DNA of 64,000 nt from Paracyclopina nana (Eukaryota; Arthropoda; Copepoda; Cyclopoida; Cyclopettidae): assembly GCA_019096065.1 (NCBI GenBank), contig JAGUCH010000006.1:2996001-3060000 (forward strand). Reading direction: 5' to 3'. How positions within the stretch are numbered: the stretch's first letter is position 1; each line of letters opens with the position of its first letter. The translations under genes and the position numbers were made by a program. Below the pieces are notes generated by a model. The model searched no databases, was not told where the DNA came from, and was given only the letters and a program-made list of their open reading frames with translations. This document shows, in pieces, positions 11,316 to 24,260 of the stretch.

Positions 11316-11342
11316 ATGTTTTCGATGACTGCCCCAAAAATG
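11316..11342 (+). CDS. Candidate first coding exon of the FAXDC2-like gene
   Basis: Nine codons (MFSMTAPKM) run from an ATG to a consensus donor ATG/GTAAGT, ending in phase 0. The next candidate plus-strand exon in compatible phase starts at 20160. The link is inferred from phase and from the lack of any other plus-strand gene between; it is not proven. Confidence 0.3.
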
Positions 11343-13568
11343 GTAAGTACAGTTTCCCTTTTTTTGCCGCATGCCATGCCCATAAATCTCGTGAAAAATG
11401 TAAGATACATCTCCTACATCGGTATCAGCTATGCAGCAAGATATGTATCCACTGTACTGTGTTGTTTTTCTATTGGGTTAGCTAACAAGTGTTTCTGAGC
11501 GAGCATGTCAATTAATGCTTATCAAAAATACATTAAGAATACAGCTTGTGTGATATGTATCCAGGATACAAATAACATTTTTACTATGAAAGGGACTTTT
11601 CGCCTTTAGTACTCTGCAATAACTTTTGGCGGTTTTTTCTTGTCTTTTTGGGGCACAGCAAAAAAGAGGGCAATTCGAGTGCTGTAAAAGGCAGTATTCA
11701 AGGCTTGAGTAAAAAGTTGTTCAACTATATGCAAATGCGTGTACTACCACAATACAGCCATTCTTTAAAGGCAACTTTTACAACCTCGGTTTAATTGGGC
11801 AAACAACCCAGATACATATAGCACAAAAGTGTACCATAAAAGCTGCTGTATTTCATGCCATAAAATTTCCAGATCTCTTCAGAAAGATTTAGGGCCCTCC
11901 GCTCCTTTGGGTGTCACTTAGCTCGAAATACTACAACACTCTGGAGACAAACCAATAATATTTAACTTTTCTTCGATCTCTTTTAGGTGCATCTTTGTGC
12001 CAACAGCATGTGGAAGCAGACATTTTGTCAACTTTACTCCAATACTTACAATAGAAAAAACTTGTAACACATCCCTATATTACATCTTCTTCTCTTAAAG
12101 TCAAAATGGAAAACACATTTAATAATACTTCTAAATACATTTAACTGTTACTATGTCAAAGAAAACAAGTTCATCAAAAACGATTCATCAAAGGAAAATA
12201 ACCCAATAAGTGCTTACTGTAATGTACAATTAATATTTAAGTGTGTACTACCCTTTTAGCATGACTTTATAATAATAATACAGCATTAAGCAATTAAATC
12301 CCACCTCAATATAAACTGTGCTTGCCAAATAACATTCTTATATCCATTATTCTATTGTCTCTGTGTTCGTTCAGAAATTGCCCAAAAATACACATACTTC
12401 ATTATATGCACACCTCACTTTCTGCCGACTACCAATTAATTTAAGATTCATCAACTTCTCATTAACGTCATCATCTCACAAGAGCTCAACTTTGACAGCC
12501 AAAATTAGTGAACATTGAGCGGATTTCATGCTGAAAGGTAAAAAAATAAAGATTAAAAGGTGCCAGTTAGTATTTGCTGTAATGTGCAAGTTTTACTAAA
12601 CTACTTGCATTACTCGGGTTCTTTGCCCAATGCAAAATACGCTCGATTTTGTGCAAAAGAAAATAAATGTACTCAATTTGAAAGGTCTAGAGCGAAGAAT
12701 ACAGCCAATTTTACGTGAATACTAGGCACTAATGAAAAAATATAGGCTAATTCGATTTTATCCCATGCAGTGAATGAACAAAAATATTCAGCTTACTGAC
12801 TTTCTAAACTTGATTTTTGTATCAGGAATTGAAAGCAAAATTGAATGAAAAGTCTTACTGACACAATGATTTATGTTGATTCGTCAAAAAAGCATTTTTT
12901 TAAATTGCGAGCAAGATCCTACTCAATTATATTGAATGCATCTAGTATTGCTGAGTAATCAAGTAAACATTAGCAAAAGTCAATTAATTTGTTTGCTGTT
13001 CCTCTCAGCAGAGATTTTCCATTTTCTCCTTAAGGCTTTTGTTTACTTAGTGTGATTGCTTTGGTTGGAAGCCATTTCAAACAAAAAGATGATACAGGAA
13101 AAAAGGCAAAAAGTTTCTCAGCACAAGAGTTTGATTCGGAAATGACATCAAGGAGCACGAATACATGTGCGCATTTTTTGAGGCGTGAAGATTAAGCCAA
13201 TGAAATGACATCAAAAAGGTAGCAGCAATCAATATCGAGCATTTATTTCTCCATTGCCAATAATGTGACATTTATGTATTTTTTATATGCTGGGTCTTAT
13301 AGTTGCTTCTCTCGCCCTTTTGCTTAATTGGCAACAGAAAAAAGGAATCGAGAACTGACAGCTGCAGATAATATTTTTTTGGCTTTTTTACATACTTAAA
13401 AACATAATAAAAACTGGGAGGGGTTACATGGTAACTTACACAATAATCAACACAATTATTCAGGAATGTTTTTGTCCGTAATAAATAGATATGATTGTCA
13501 TAAAACAAGGGTGTTGAGAGCTGAAAAGCTCTTCAGGATCGAGCTGTAGTTTTGCTTGGTCCAACATT
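11343..13568. other. Non-coding stretch, possible long intron
   Basis: AT-rich, with no supported exon on either strand. It would be intron if the exon at 11316 belongs to the FAXDC2-like gene. Confidence 0.4.
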
Positions 13569-14961
13569 TTACAAGAGGTTGTACAAAGTTTGGGCAAATT
13601 GGACAATTTGACCTAGATTGTCAAGTCCCATGCTCTTCAGAAATCTGGGCTTGTTATCAGTAGTGCCAATGTCATTTTTGTCCACACCATCTTGGGGCCC
13701 CATGAAGGAAGTGAGCATTTTATCCATGATGTCAACCACATACATGATCGTTTCTGAGCTGCGTACAATTTGTCTGTTCAAAGGAGCTTGAATGTCATTC
13801 TGAAACAAAACAAGCAAATTACATTTGAACATATCTTGCCATGCATTTGAATTTCGCGCGTCTTGAAATGTAAACAAAACGGGCGAGACGGTACGCCAAG
13901 CACGCACGTGTCTCTCTCATGCGTTCGTGAAAGACGAGCGTGCATGGAAGACTAATAAAAAATTATTTTAGTTGAACATTCGCGCTGTAATGAATGTTTA
14001 GCTGAGAGCTGCAGATGTGCCCAAAATTATGTGCTGGTATTCCCTCACATGGGACCATTTTTCACCAGCAAGCAACAAGGCAAACAAATGTAAGCAAATA
14101 AGAATGAATTATCCCTCCTTACCTTGATGTTGTCGACAAAGTATTCATCGAGGTTGTCCAAAAACTCTTGGCTGGTGAATGTCTCCTCAACTTTTTGCCT
14201 CATAACCGGGTCTGAGATGAGAATGGGCAACATGCGGGGTACATGGGGCATCACACCTGAAAAATTCCATTTGAGTAAGTCAAGAGGGACATTTTTCCCA
14301 TTATGCGAAAACTTGGCTCCCCTCTTTCGGCCAGATCCAGAGTTTTTAGTGCTTAGACACGTTTTTCTTTCCTAGAAGCCTTTCTTTCTGGGATTTTTTT
14401 TTCCTTTGTGAAAAAATGGGACATTTTCACTGAAACAAACTGGGCTAGCTCAGCAGTTGTTGAGTATTTTGTAAGTAAAACTTGCTAGAGCCCTTCCATG
14501 ATATCCACACTTGCATTCAGTGTAATGTATGCGGTTCAAGTCCTGGGCTCATTTTGTCACACATTCCTACTACTGCTTCTACTTTCTGTGCAACTGCTAT
14601 GTTCATCTAAGGACTTTGTTTCCTTGTACCAATACAACTAAAGTCCCAGGTGAGTAATTTTCTTTCCTTTTCTCTAGACCTGCACTCTATTTTTTTTGTT
14701 TGTTCCCAGAAAGAAAATCCCAGAAAAGTACAAGCTGGGAAAGTAATACAATAGGATTTTTATGACAAAAACAAATGCTATAAAATGTCCAGCTTCGGCT
14801 CCCCTAAAAAGTTTTGTTTTGGAAGTACCTTTAAGCAAAGTGAGAGCCATGGTGAGAAATAAGGTCCAGGGGCAAACTTCATCCTCCCCCATATATCCAG
14901 GGCTGTGGGTGTGAATTTCCCTGCCCAGAGACTCAATCAAAGATATATCCATAGCTGGCAT
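13569..14961 (-). CDS. Unrecognised 165-residue protein, possibly nested gene
   Basis: Three exons, 14961-14829, 14256-14123 and 13799-13569, join in phase (1, 0) to 165 residues. The start codon directly follows a 3' splice site (CCATTACAG/ATG). An upstream leader exon ending at a donor at 18354 fits in phase and is open but has no ATG, so it is best read as 5' UTR. The protein has a hydrophobic stretch (CPWTLFLTMALTLL, continuing to MLPILI) and helix-rich segments such as QEFLDNLDEYFVDNIK and ETIMYVVDIMDKMLTSF. No known domain is seen. It could be a small helical or membrane-associated protein. It lies opposite, and perhaps inside, the long first intron of the FAXDC2-like gene. Confidence 0.6.
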
Positions 14962-17900
14962 CTGTAATGGAAAAAACTCGTAACAGCGTTTGTTTACATT
15001 TCATAAACAAAACAGCACGTGGCGCAAGTATCGAAGCAAATCAAAACTTCGGTTATGTTGGACCAGTTAAATTATAGACAAATGCAATGGACTATTTTGC
15101 GGCCTAGAATTTGCCTCATTATAATAAAGAGGAAACTCAGCCGCACAAAAGGATAAAAAGCCCTTTTGTGAACCCTTTTTTCAAGTTTCCGTCCGATACA
15201 CCAGAGTATATGGTTGACACTGATTGATGTAAGGAAATCATTTTCTTTTCATCAAGCTTATATGCTATAATGTGTACACATTACCTACACACAAATAGCA
15301 TCAATTTCAGATGAAAAAAACAGCTTTTCTCTTTAGGAAAAAACCAGCTTTTATGATGTGGGCAACAAATAGAGAAGAAGAAAACCATTGTTCATTTAGG
15401 GAAACAGAGCATAGCATTTATGCTGTAGTAAGCTTTGTTTTGCAAAGGAGGAAAAGCCGAAGTTAATGAGGCATTGCTCAGACAAGATGCTACAGCTTCT
15501 GTGGTCTAGTGCTGGATCGAATATGAGCTCGAGCCTCGGATTTCTCGGCTCGAATCGTCATTACCAAAGCATCTCTTTTTTGCTTCATTTTTCCTCAAAG
15601 GCCAAAATACAAGTTCGAATGGTGGCTTGCTTTCACCAAAAATGGCAATATATTTTATTGCTGGACATGCAGCAATAAAGTATTTGTATAAAGCAGCAGA
15701 AAAGCTTTGAAAAGTAAATCATTGGGGAAAAGCTGAAAAAGAGAAATGTGATGTTAGCCAGCTCTTGACAGCTGACATGAGCCACATTGTCATATTGGGC
15801 AAAAGTTGAGAAGAAGAGAGAATTACGTGGAGATAAATTGGCCTTATTAGTCTCAATAAAGGTCCTTTCTTTTTCCTATGTGCATTATGGCATTAATTGG
15901 ATGTGGAGAAGACCAATTTGTCAAAGAATTATACTCAGCTTGCGCAATGCTCCATTCTCTACAACTAAATTGGATCAATATTGATTTTTTCGTATTTATT
16001 AGAAGTCTATCCAATTTGCAAAGGTTTTCGATGGCAGCCTGAAATCCATATCTTGGCCATTATAAATACATCTCAGATGTATCGATACGTATCCAACTTT
16101 TTTCACATAGTTTCCCATTTCGATGCCATAAATTATCCAACAGATGAGAAAATTCCTTTGAAGTTTGCAATCATCTCGTTCAAGGAAGATTTTGAATTTC
16201 CCGCCTGAATCTGCCTTTGTCTACTTTTCTTCAAGGCCAAAAATGGCTACAACATCTTTCTTCCCATTAATTAACTGTCCTCACAAGGTTAATTCAAGAT
16301 CGATCAAAGTCACCCCAGAAGAGACAATTTCACGGTAGCTTTGGCACTGCCAAAATGCATTTTTCCACTTGATTCTACGGGCAAGGACATGCTTGGAAAA
16401 ATATCTGTATTGCATAGCTTTCAGCTCATTACAACTTCAAAGCAACCCAAGCTTCACGTATGCTATTGAAGCAATTAAGAATACCAAAAAATACTTGTAG
16501 CGTAGTCAGTTGACGAAAAAAAAGGGAAAATGCAGCTTTGTGATAGATCAGCGATAGAGCGTTGCAACAAAAGAGAGATTTAAAGAAAGTTTTTGTGTCA
16601 CTATAGAAAAACCAACTTTTGCTTTGTAAAATCTCAATTTCACTATTGAAAATATCCCATAAAAAGAAGAGTGTTAGAATTAACTTTTCTATTGAGAAAA
16701 TGCGAATTTCCATGATAAATGTATCAAGGGAATTTAATGTGAGAATTCATCTTTACCTTGGCCGCAAATTGCATACTTTTGTGGCTGTATACATTCTGGT
16801 TAGTTAAACCAGTACAACCTAGTTGAGTATAGAACTACCAAGGTTGAGGTTATGACCTTACGAGGTTGTGTGATTTATTAGTATAGAAATGCAATTTTAC
16901 CTCATGGTACACAGTAATGTGGTTTTAATTCGAATTAATGTGAATAGTAGCAGTTGCTTAGAATTGCGTGCTCGTACATAAAGGTCAAGCCATTATTTCC
17001 TCTACAAGGTTTTTTCATTTTTTACAATGAAGCATTATAATTATCTGCTCGCCCAAAACTTGTTTTTTCTTACACCGTTAGTTAGCCTTTAAGCAAGAAA
17101 GTTGTATTATTCTAGTTTAGATAAAATGCAAGCAATATCTCTGAAAAAACGTATTATCATCAATATCTCGAAAGAAACCAGATTTCTCCGTTATAAATCA
17201 AAGCAAAAAAATGTTCTTATATATTGTGCAGGATCAAAGTAAGAGTTGTCAATTGTTCACGCTAGATGGCGCTCCGTACTTTGAAAAATAGAAACGCTTA
17301 GCTTTTAGGGTGAATTTTTTGTTGCGCATGGTTGAGTGGTTTCTAGTGAGGTGCAGAGTTATCAGAAAATGCAATCGGAGAGAAAATCAAGAGTAAGAGT
17401 TAAAGGCAAATATCGAGTGGAGCGGTTTGCTTCAATTTCTCAATTTTTCATGCCTTAGAACTTTAATGTTGTAGCAACCTTTAACCTTAATTTACCTAAC
17501 TATCATGCGTCAAATTAGTATAATTTTAGGTCATTGTCTTCAAATGAAGAGAGCAGAACACAACACCTTGGAGTCGCTTTATAAGGTCAAAAGTTTTTTC
17601 AAATGCCGTTACTTGCCCTGTTCATTTGCTTTTAATTCAATGACCTTATGCACTTTTTGTGAACCAGTAAAAAGTTGACATTGAAGTTCTAATGAGCTTT
17701 TCAATACAGCAAAAAAATCCACTGTGCATGCTGGGACATCTAAGGACACTGTAATTACTTTTGTTAAGGACACTGCTGCAACTACTCGTATTATCAAAGC
17801 CCTTCGTTTACACTCAGCTTTGTTTCTCTCTCTCTCTCTCAATTTCTCTTCTTGCATTTCTGCCTTGTGCATTTTAGCTTATGACAAAGCACTCAAAACT

Positions 17901-18353
17901 CAAGGATTTCTAAACTTTCATTTTCTAATTTTTTAATCTTATGTATTATGGAAGAAAAAAGATAGTTTTCTTCATCTTTAAAGCGTTTCCTCCGTACATG
18001 AATAAGTTTTTTTAAAGGTTTTCATGCCTTTGATTTACTGATCATCCGCTGTTCTTGTTACTAAGGACTAATCAGCTGATTTGGAGGTGAACACAAAGAG
18101 CGATTTCCCAGGATTTTATTATTCGCCCTCACTATGAAATGCTCAAACCATAAATGCATTAGAGCATTTCTAAATAACTTAAAGTGTCTTGATATTATTC
18201 CTCATTTTAGACCTAAACATTTTAGTGATTTTACCAAAAAATCATTTTCTCAAGTTTGCCTCCTAAATACTTCAGAGAGACTTTTTCTTCACCAGGCATT
18301 AATGTTCAGCATTTGATTTTCAGCAAAAAAATCAAGCTCTTACCTTGATGGTG
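14962..18353. other. Probable first intron of the minus-strand gene
   Basis: No supported exon is seen. The stretch contains a (TC)8 microsatellite at 17825-17840 and otherwise AT-rich sequence. Confidence 0.4.
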
Positions 18354-18626
18354 TTTCTTTGCAAACTGGGGGTTGTTCTCGATCCGGCAATGTCAGAACA
18401 ACTGCAGCAGCCAGGATTTTTGGATAGCGTAACTTGAAATGTGTCACAAAGCAAAGATCGCGTAAGTTGAATTTTCACTTCTGGCCACCGACCCTCGAAA
18501 ACTCAACCGAGCTAGCAGCACCAGCGCAGCTAGTGATGGATCGAGCGTTGGCTCGACCTCGAGGCCCGCGCACATTTTCCTGCTCGCTTCATCTCGAGCG
18601 AGACTTGTAGCAGAAAAAACCGCCAA
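18354..18626 (-). promoter_or_regulatory. CpG-rich promoter and non-coding leader exon of the 13.6-15.0 kb gene
   Basis: A clear minus-strand donor (CATCAAG/GTAAGA) sits at 18354. Upstream of it on that strand, 18480-18620 is CpG-rich (GGTCGAGCCAACGCTCGATC, GCGCGGGCCTCGAGGTCG). The exon may start near 18600 or at a 3' splice site at 18432. It holds no start codon in the frame that continues into the next exon. Confidence 0.4.
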
Positions 18627-20159
18627 TTTCTCAGCTGATACAGGTCACTGCATTCGGCTGAACTAATAGCAATAAACAGATTCACATTTCAGCTTTTGAA
18701 CATTTGTGATTTTGGTACAATGGCCCTAAAGGTCTCGAAAAGGTCAAAGGTGGCTAAAAAGACCCTTTATGCATGAGTGGAGATGCCATCAGCTGATTTG
18801 GAGCATAACTAAAGATTGGCGAAATTCTCCAGGGGAAAACTTTTATCATCAATTGCGTTCTATTTTTCCTCTTTGTCCTTACTATGAAACTCACTAATTA
18901 TGGCTAAACGTTTGGTGAAAAGTGTTTTCTCCTCCGATTGCAATCATACAGTGGTGAACACGCCCTTAATTACGTGCAGTACAATTTTATGCAAGCTGCC
19001 TTTCCATTTTCGCTTGTAAATTCAGCACAAAAATAATTTGGTTCTTGTTACCCTTCCATTTTTTGACGCGGGTTCGCCTCGGGTTTTTTGGGGCGTGATT
19101 TCACAAGTTGATTTTGCAGTTTTGCCAGAGATTTCAACGGCTCTTTTTTTTTGCATCCTTCGTTTCACTTTCTCTCGGCAATATTAGGCATCCATCCCAG
19201 TTGGCAAATTAGAAATTGGTGTCAGCAATCGTCCGTCATGCACGGGAGATGTAGCATGACCTCTAAGCTTTCATAATCAATACAACATATCGTACATTTG
19301 ACATTTTTCGCGCGGTGCGCGTCTCGCATCCAGGCAGAGTCCACTGTGCATCATTTCCAAAGGTGATTTACCGAAAAGGACCAATAAGTCAGAAACTGCT
19401 CGCCATTTTACATGCAAGTGGAGGTTTTATGCTCCAAAAGAGTGATTTTAAAATGGGTCCAATTATGAAGCGGGAGTTATTATACTCAAAATGGATGACC
19501 ACGTCATACGTCAGCTGATTGGCGCCAGTTGTATTAAAGCAGGTTTGAGAAAAACCAGCTTTAGAAACTTCTTGGGCTCCTGTAGATGAAGTATACCATG
19601 CACCACCACAAGGAGGATGATTTTCATTTTTGGCTGTTTTTGTCCAGTAATTGTGAAACCTCGTCAATGGCCTCAGCTGGAAATTTCTTTTTTTTAAGCA
19701 CAACATTTTTGGTTTAATTGGCCCAAATGGGGCTTTGCTCCAATGGCCCCAGATTTTATGGAGCAGTGTAGCTTTATCCCTTTGGTCAATCCTTGGGCAT
19801 ATACAGATGGTGAAAGTTTGCTTGAAAAAAGTAAAGCTAGAGATCAGTTTCAACTTTCAAGCAATGGGTGAAGCCTATACTGGCCTAGTGATTCAAAAAG
19901 ACAGCTGAAGCCTCGCTTGACTTAAATTCATCAGGCTAACCGACCTTTGTGATAATTATTTGTGCATGTTGAAAAACTACTACTAGTTTACTTTTTTCCT
20001 AATCGATTTTGTGGCCATTTTGAAGCCCTTTTCTCTTTTGTTTTTGGTCATGGATGTATGAGATGCAATGATGCTCGAAAACTGGCTTTTCCCTTCTGGA
20101 AAGTACTTATCAGTGCTTAGATTGCAACATGTGTATTTTTATTAGCAACTTATCAGCAG
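18627..20159. other. Non-coding stretch
   Basis: No gene is seen. Short similar blocks containing TCAGCTGATTTGGAG and ACTATGAAA occur at about 18070-18140 and 18790-18890. They hint at a degenerate short repeat. Confidence 0.35.
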
Positions 20160-20398
20160 CTATTGGATAATAATATTATTTCAAGTGCAATAAAATTCGT
20201 CCTTGCTATCATCATGGTGAATTTCACCACTCTTGTGATGACTGAGCGGTTTTGCGCTGCTGCTGAGGACAAAATAAAGGAATTTTATTCCTCCTCTGAT
20301 TTTGTGTCACCGATTTCTCGCTTTCCAGGAACATTTTGGCACGAAAAACCTCATGTATTCGACGAATCCTTTAAAAATGAACTTTTAACAGCTGGCCG
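20160..20398 (+). CDS. Candidate N-terminal exon of the FAXDC2-like gene
   Basis: After a 3' splice site (TATCAGCAG) the frame is open and encodes a hydrophobic segment (IKFVLAIIMVNFTTLV) and then PGTFWHEKPHVFDESFKNE. The latter lines up with the region just before the catalytic part of vertebrate FAXDC2 (SGDFWQKQW... NE). The only donor before the stop (GGCCG/GTGACG) leaves phase 2, which does not fit the phase 0 or phase 1 acceptors of the next known exon. A small exon may be missing, so the junction is unresolved. Confidence 0.45.
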
Positions 20399-23229
20399 GT
20401 GACGGCGCGTCACGGCGGTTAACTTGACCGCGCACACGTTCAAAATGTAAACAAAGACGCGCGCGCGTCAGCTGCTTCATTTGGCAGAAAAACACAAAGC
20501 AAAGCTGATGCCAGCCTTTTCCCCACTATATTGACATCCAACTTCATGTCTTCAACTTTTGCAATATTTGCCAAGCTTTTTCGCGAATACTTCGACTGCA
20601 TAGTAATGCGGTTTGAACAGGAAAAAGACAACTTTTATTCTGGCCGATTTTTATTGGCGCAAGAAATGGAGCCGTGAGCCTGACATAGTAACAAAGGCTA
20701 GAAGTACCACCACGACGCCGCGGTAGAAAGTTATGTACTAATCCAAATGAATCCTGATTAGCTTTTCAAATTACAATGCAATGGATGAAAATCTGGTTAA
20801 TTCTCCTCGTGAGAAACTGAGAGAAACAAAGAGGACAAAGAGAACCATGATCATAGCGAATGTTGACTAAAAAGAAAGACGACCTTGCCTTGGGCGTAGC
20901 ATGCACTTTTACAACCACCACATATATACAACTCACACTGGGCTCGTCCACCCTCAAAATACCAGCCTTTATTTTTCTGTGCTTGATCCCCCAAGCTCAG
21001 TAGTTTTCATCTTTACGAGTTAGAATCACTAATATTTGTCAAGATTTAATTTTAAACTGGTTCAGACCAGCTGTGTCTAGTAAAGGATTTTTTCTAACTT
21101 TTAGCGGGCGTTTAGCTGCCCTTGCACACTGGCTTGAGCCCATTAAAATCCTCTCATTTGCATTGGAGCAAAAATCAGTTCTGGAGAGACCCTTTTTAGG
21201 CCAGTAATCAACTTTTAAGTGTATACTTTTTAATGTTTTTGAACTATAACAGACCCAAGTGGAAGAAATAGCTGTACCTGGTAACCCATTTGTGATGCAA
21301 GCAAGCGCATTTTCACTTTTAAAAGTGAGAGTAAAGTAACAAAGGTGCATAAAAAGAGGGCGAAATCAAATAAAATCCTCCACTCCAACCAGATCCTTCT
21401 ATCCTTGAGGGTGATCATAAAAAATTAGAATTGCTTGCATGTTGCTTCAATTTTGAAATAATATCTCTACACTTCTGCTTTAATGGCTCAATTTCGTTCC
21501 TTCAAAAATGTGTGAAAATCGAGCAATTTGCCACGATTCCGCGTAAATGAACACTGGTTCACAGGATGTGCAAAGAGCATGAAAAAACTTTTACCCTCTC
21601 CATCTTTTGCGACGGCCTTTTCCATTTAAAACTTCATACTTTTTGGGACACAAGATTCTTCTTTTGGGATGTCACATGGTGTGAGCATTTTCGCCACTAT
21701 GAAATTATCAATCAAAAATGTGCACAATTGTGAGGCTGGGATGACTGTTGAAGATGTTGCTATGTCACGGTCGAAAAGCTTGTGAAATGTAGTTTAGTGC
21801 ACACTAGCAACTTTCTCCCTCTAGCTTGCAATTATATGTGAATTACAGGCCAAACAATCCATGACAAGCCTTTTTTGTGTCAAAACCCACCAAAAAATTG
21901 TCTCGGGATTATAAAAGTATTACATTTTTTCGGAAGCACACAGGAAAAAACCACCTTTTTCACTTGGGATGTGGTAGCTTTTTCTGAGGTCATCCGGTGA
22001 CAAACTTGATGTATATATATTTTTTTAAATGACTCCACCTTGTAGAATATCTCTCCTTGTGGGCAGTCGTATCATGCTAAACTTTTTGTTAGATAAATAA
22101 AGCTAGAGATAAAGTAAATATCTTTAGCTCAGTCCAAAAAATGACGCAAAGCACTCGAGACTCACGCACTCTACTACAAGTAGTGAGGCACGATTTGTCG
22201 AATTACGTCTACTTTTTTCTCCCACTTGTAATCATTCATAATGTCGCATGGTAAGTATGCGGCTACATCGCTATAGAAAGAGAAAATGCATCAGATATAC
22301 CATTTATAATACGTAGAATGTCATATATGCATAATACAAACTTGTTATCAAAAGCGAATTACTTATGCAATTCATGATTTGTTTGTTTTGACGCGTGCGC
22401 GTGGAAACGCGTGCGAGTTTGTTTACATGGCGTGCCGCACCTTTTTTTTAAAAGAAAACAACTTCAAAATTCAAATGAACATTCAAAAACAAATGCGCCT
22501 GTTCAGTATCAATGTTCAAGGATTGAAAAACATGGCCAGCTCTCACATCCATGATCATTGATCATGTATGTAGTCAATCATTCATAAAAAGGCCAATATT
22601 TGCTTCTGCTGACCTAGCAAAGACCCCTTTGCCAGATCAATAATATAATGGAAGTATCCTTGATGAGTGCAGTAAAAAGTAGTTTTATGGGCTGCTGATA
22701 ACAGCAGTCAATGTCAAAGAGTAGGAGTAAAACTTTGCTGTGTGTGCATATGAGAAAATTACTGTTCTTTCAAGGCTTCAGTCTCTTTTTGTCGTTTAGC
22801 TCATTTCAAATGCAATAAAACTGGACTGCAAATTACTGCCTTTTTTCTCCAAAACGAATTCTCCATAGCCCACTACAATACAACAGAGCAGGCAAATGAT
22901 TGATTTTAACACAAGTTTGGAAATTGATTTCTCATTCATTTTTTAGCGTGCATTGCAAAGGCTAAAAATGCAGTTTTGGTGCTTTAATTTAGAGGTTTTT
23001 TCAGGGCTATTAAACCCTTAGTGACGGATGACGCACGCGGACCCTGGGAAATGCTATGGCATCGTTTCCTTGACATTGCAAATATTAAGGACCGTTATTT
23101 CTTGTATGTCTATGGTAAATATTGCATTTACTGCGTTATAGCATGACAATTTCTTCTTCTTAGATTACATAATGCATCCCACTAGGAGAATAAATGCAAT
23201 TTCTTTTTCTTTCATCCCACTATGATCAG
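20399..23229. other. Non-coding stretch, probable intron
   Basis: No supported exon is seen. CpG-rich short cassettes with GTAAACA motifs occur at 20399-20475 (GTGACGGCGCGTCAC, GTAAACAAAGACGCGCGC) and 22385-22440 (ACGCGTGCGCGTGGAAACGC, TTTGTTTAC). Confidence 0.4.
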
Positions 23230-24260
23230 ATAATAATTTTAATTGCTTCACGTGTAGGAACTGTGATAGTGACCACCGCGTTCTACTGGCTCACGGCTGG
23301 CCTCTTTTTGCTCATGGACTACGCACAGTGGCCGGCATTTCTGGTGAGGTACAAAATTCAGCCGGGCAAAAATGCCCCACCGAGCACCCGAAAAGTCATT
23401 CAAGTGCTGCTAACTGTGCTCTTTAACCAGGCACTCGGTATTCCAGCGGGAATGCTAAATTATGGCACTTGGTCCAATCGCGCCAGTGCCGATTTGAAAT
23501 TGGTTCCCAATGCAATTGAGACATTCACCACCATGTTTGTATGCATGCTTTGCCACGATTTTATATTTTATCATGGCCATAAATTGCTTCACCATCGGCT
23601 GCTGTACAAGCACATCCACAAGAAGCATCATGAATGGCAGGCTCCAATTGCAGCCGCAGCCGAATATGCTCACCCCATTGAGCACATCATCACGGGCATC
23701 ATTTCAGTCAATGCTGGCATGTTTATTATGGCCGCGCCAATTCCAGTCACGTGGATTTGGCTCTGCTGGATCATCTTTCAGGTGCAAAACGACCATTCCG
23801 GATATCATTTTCCTCTGCTCTTCTCTCCGGAATTCCACGATTACCACCACTTAAAGTAGGTTAAACACTAATATTTTAGAGATTAAAAAAAACCATACAT
23901 TTTACTTATGTATGCCAAGTTTTGCACGTAATGCATAAAAATTAATTATTAGGTTCATATGGAGCAATTATAAAATGAAAAAAAAACAAGACACCTAATA
24001 TGCTAAAAGGGGTGAAATGTAGTGTGCTTTTTTATGATTTTCTGCTTGAGAGGCGTGAAAAAATTTCCCTCAAAAAATGTAACCTCAACTTGCGTTTCAC
24101 TTGCAGGTTTCACACCAGTTATGGCTGGTTGAGCTTCTGGGATTGGTTTTGGGGCACTGACGCTGATTTTCAAAAGTCCAAGATTTACACCAAGAGAAAC
24201 ATCAGGCTTTTTACCGCTAAATCAGCCAGGGAACTGGTTCCGGATGAGAAAACCAACTAA
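23230..24260 (+). CDS. Fatty acid hydroxylase domain protein (FAXDC2-like), C-terminal exons
   Basis: Exons 23230-23855 and 24107-24260 join in phase, giving about 259 residues. The three histidine clusters of the di-iron membrane hydroxylase/sterol desaturase superfamily are present: HDFIFYHGH with KLLHH, HKKHHEW, and HDYHHLKFH. YAHPIEH and FSPEFHDYHHLK match FAXDC2 closely. Several hydrophobic segments (TVIVTTAFYWLTAGLFLLMD, MFIMAAPIPVTWIWLCWIIF) fit an ER membrane enzyme. It probably oxidises a sterol or lipid chain, but the substrate is unknown. The acceptor at 23230 (CATCCCACTATGATCAG) is preferred over one at 23258 because the extra residues align with the family. The N-terminal exons lie upstream and are only tentatively placed. 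Confidence 0.85.
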
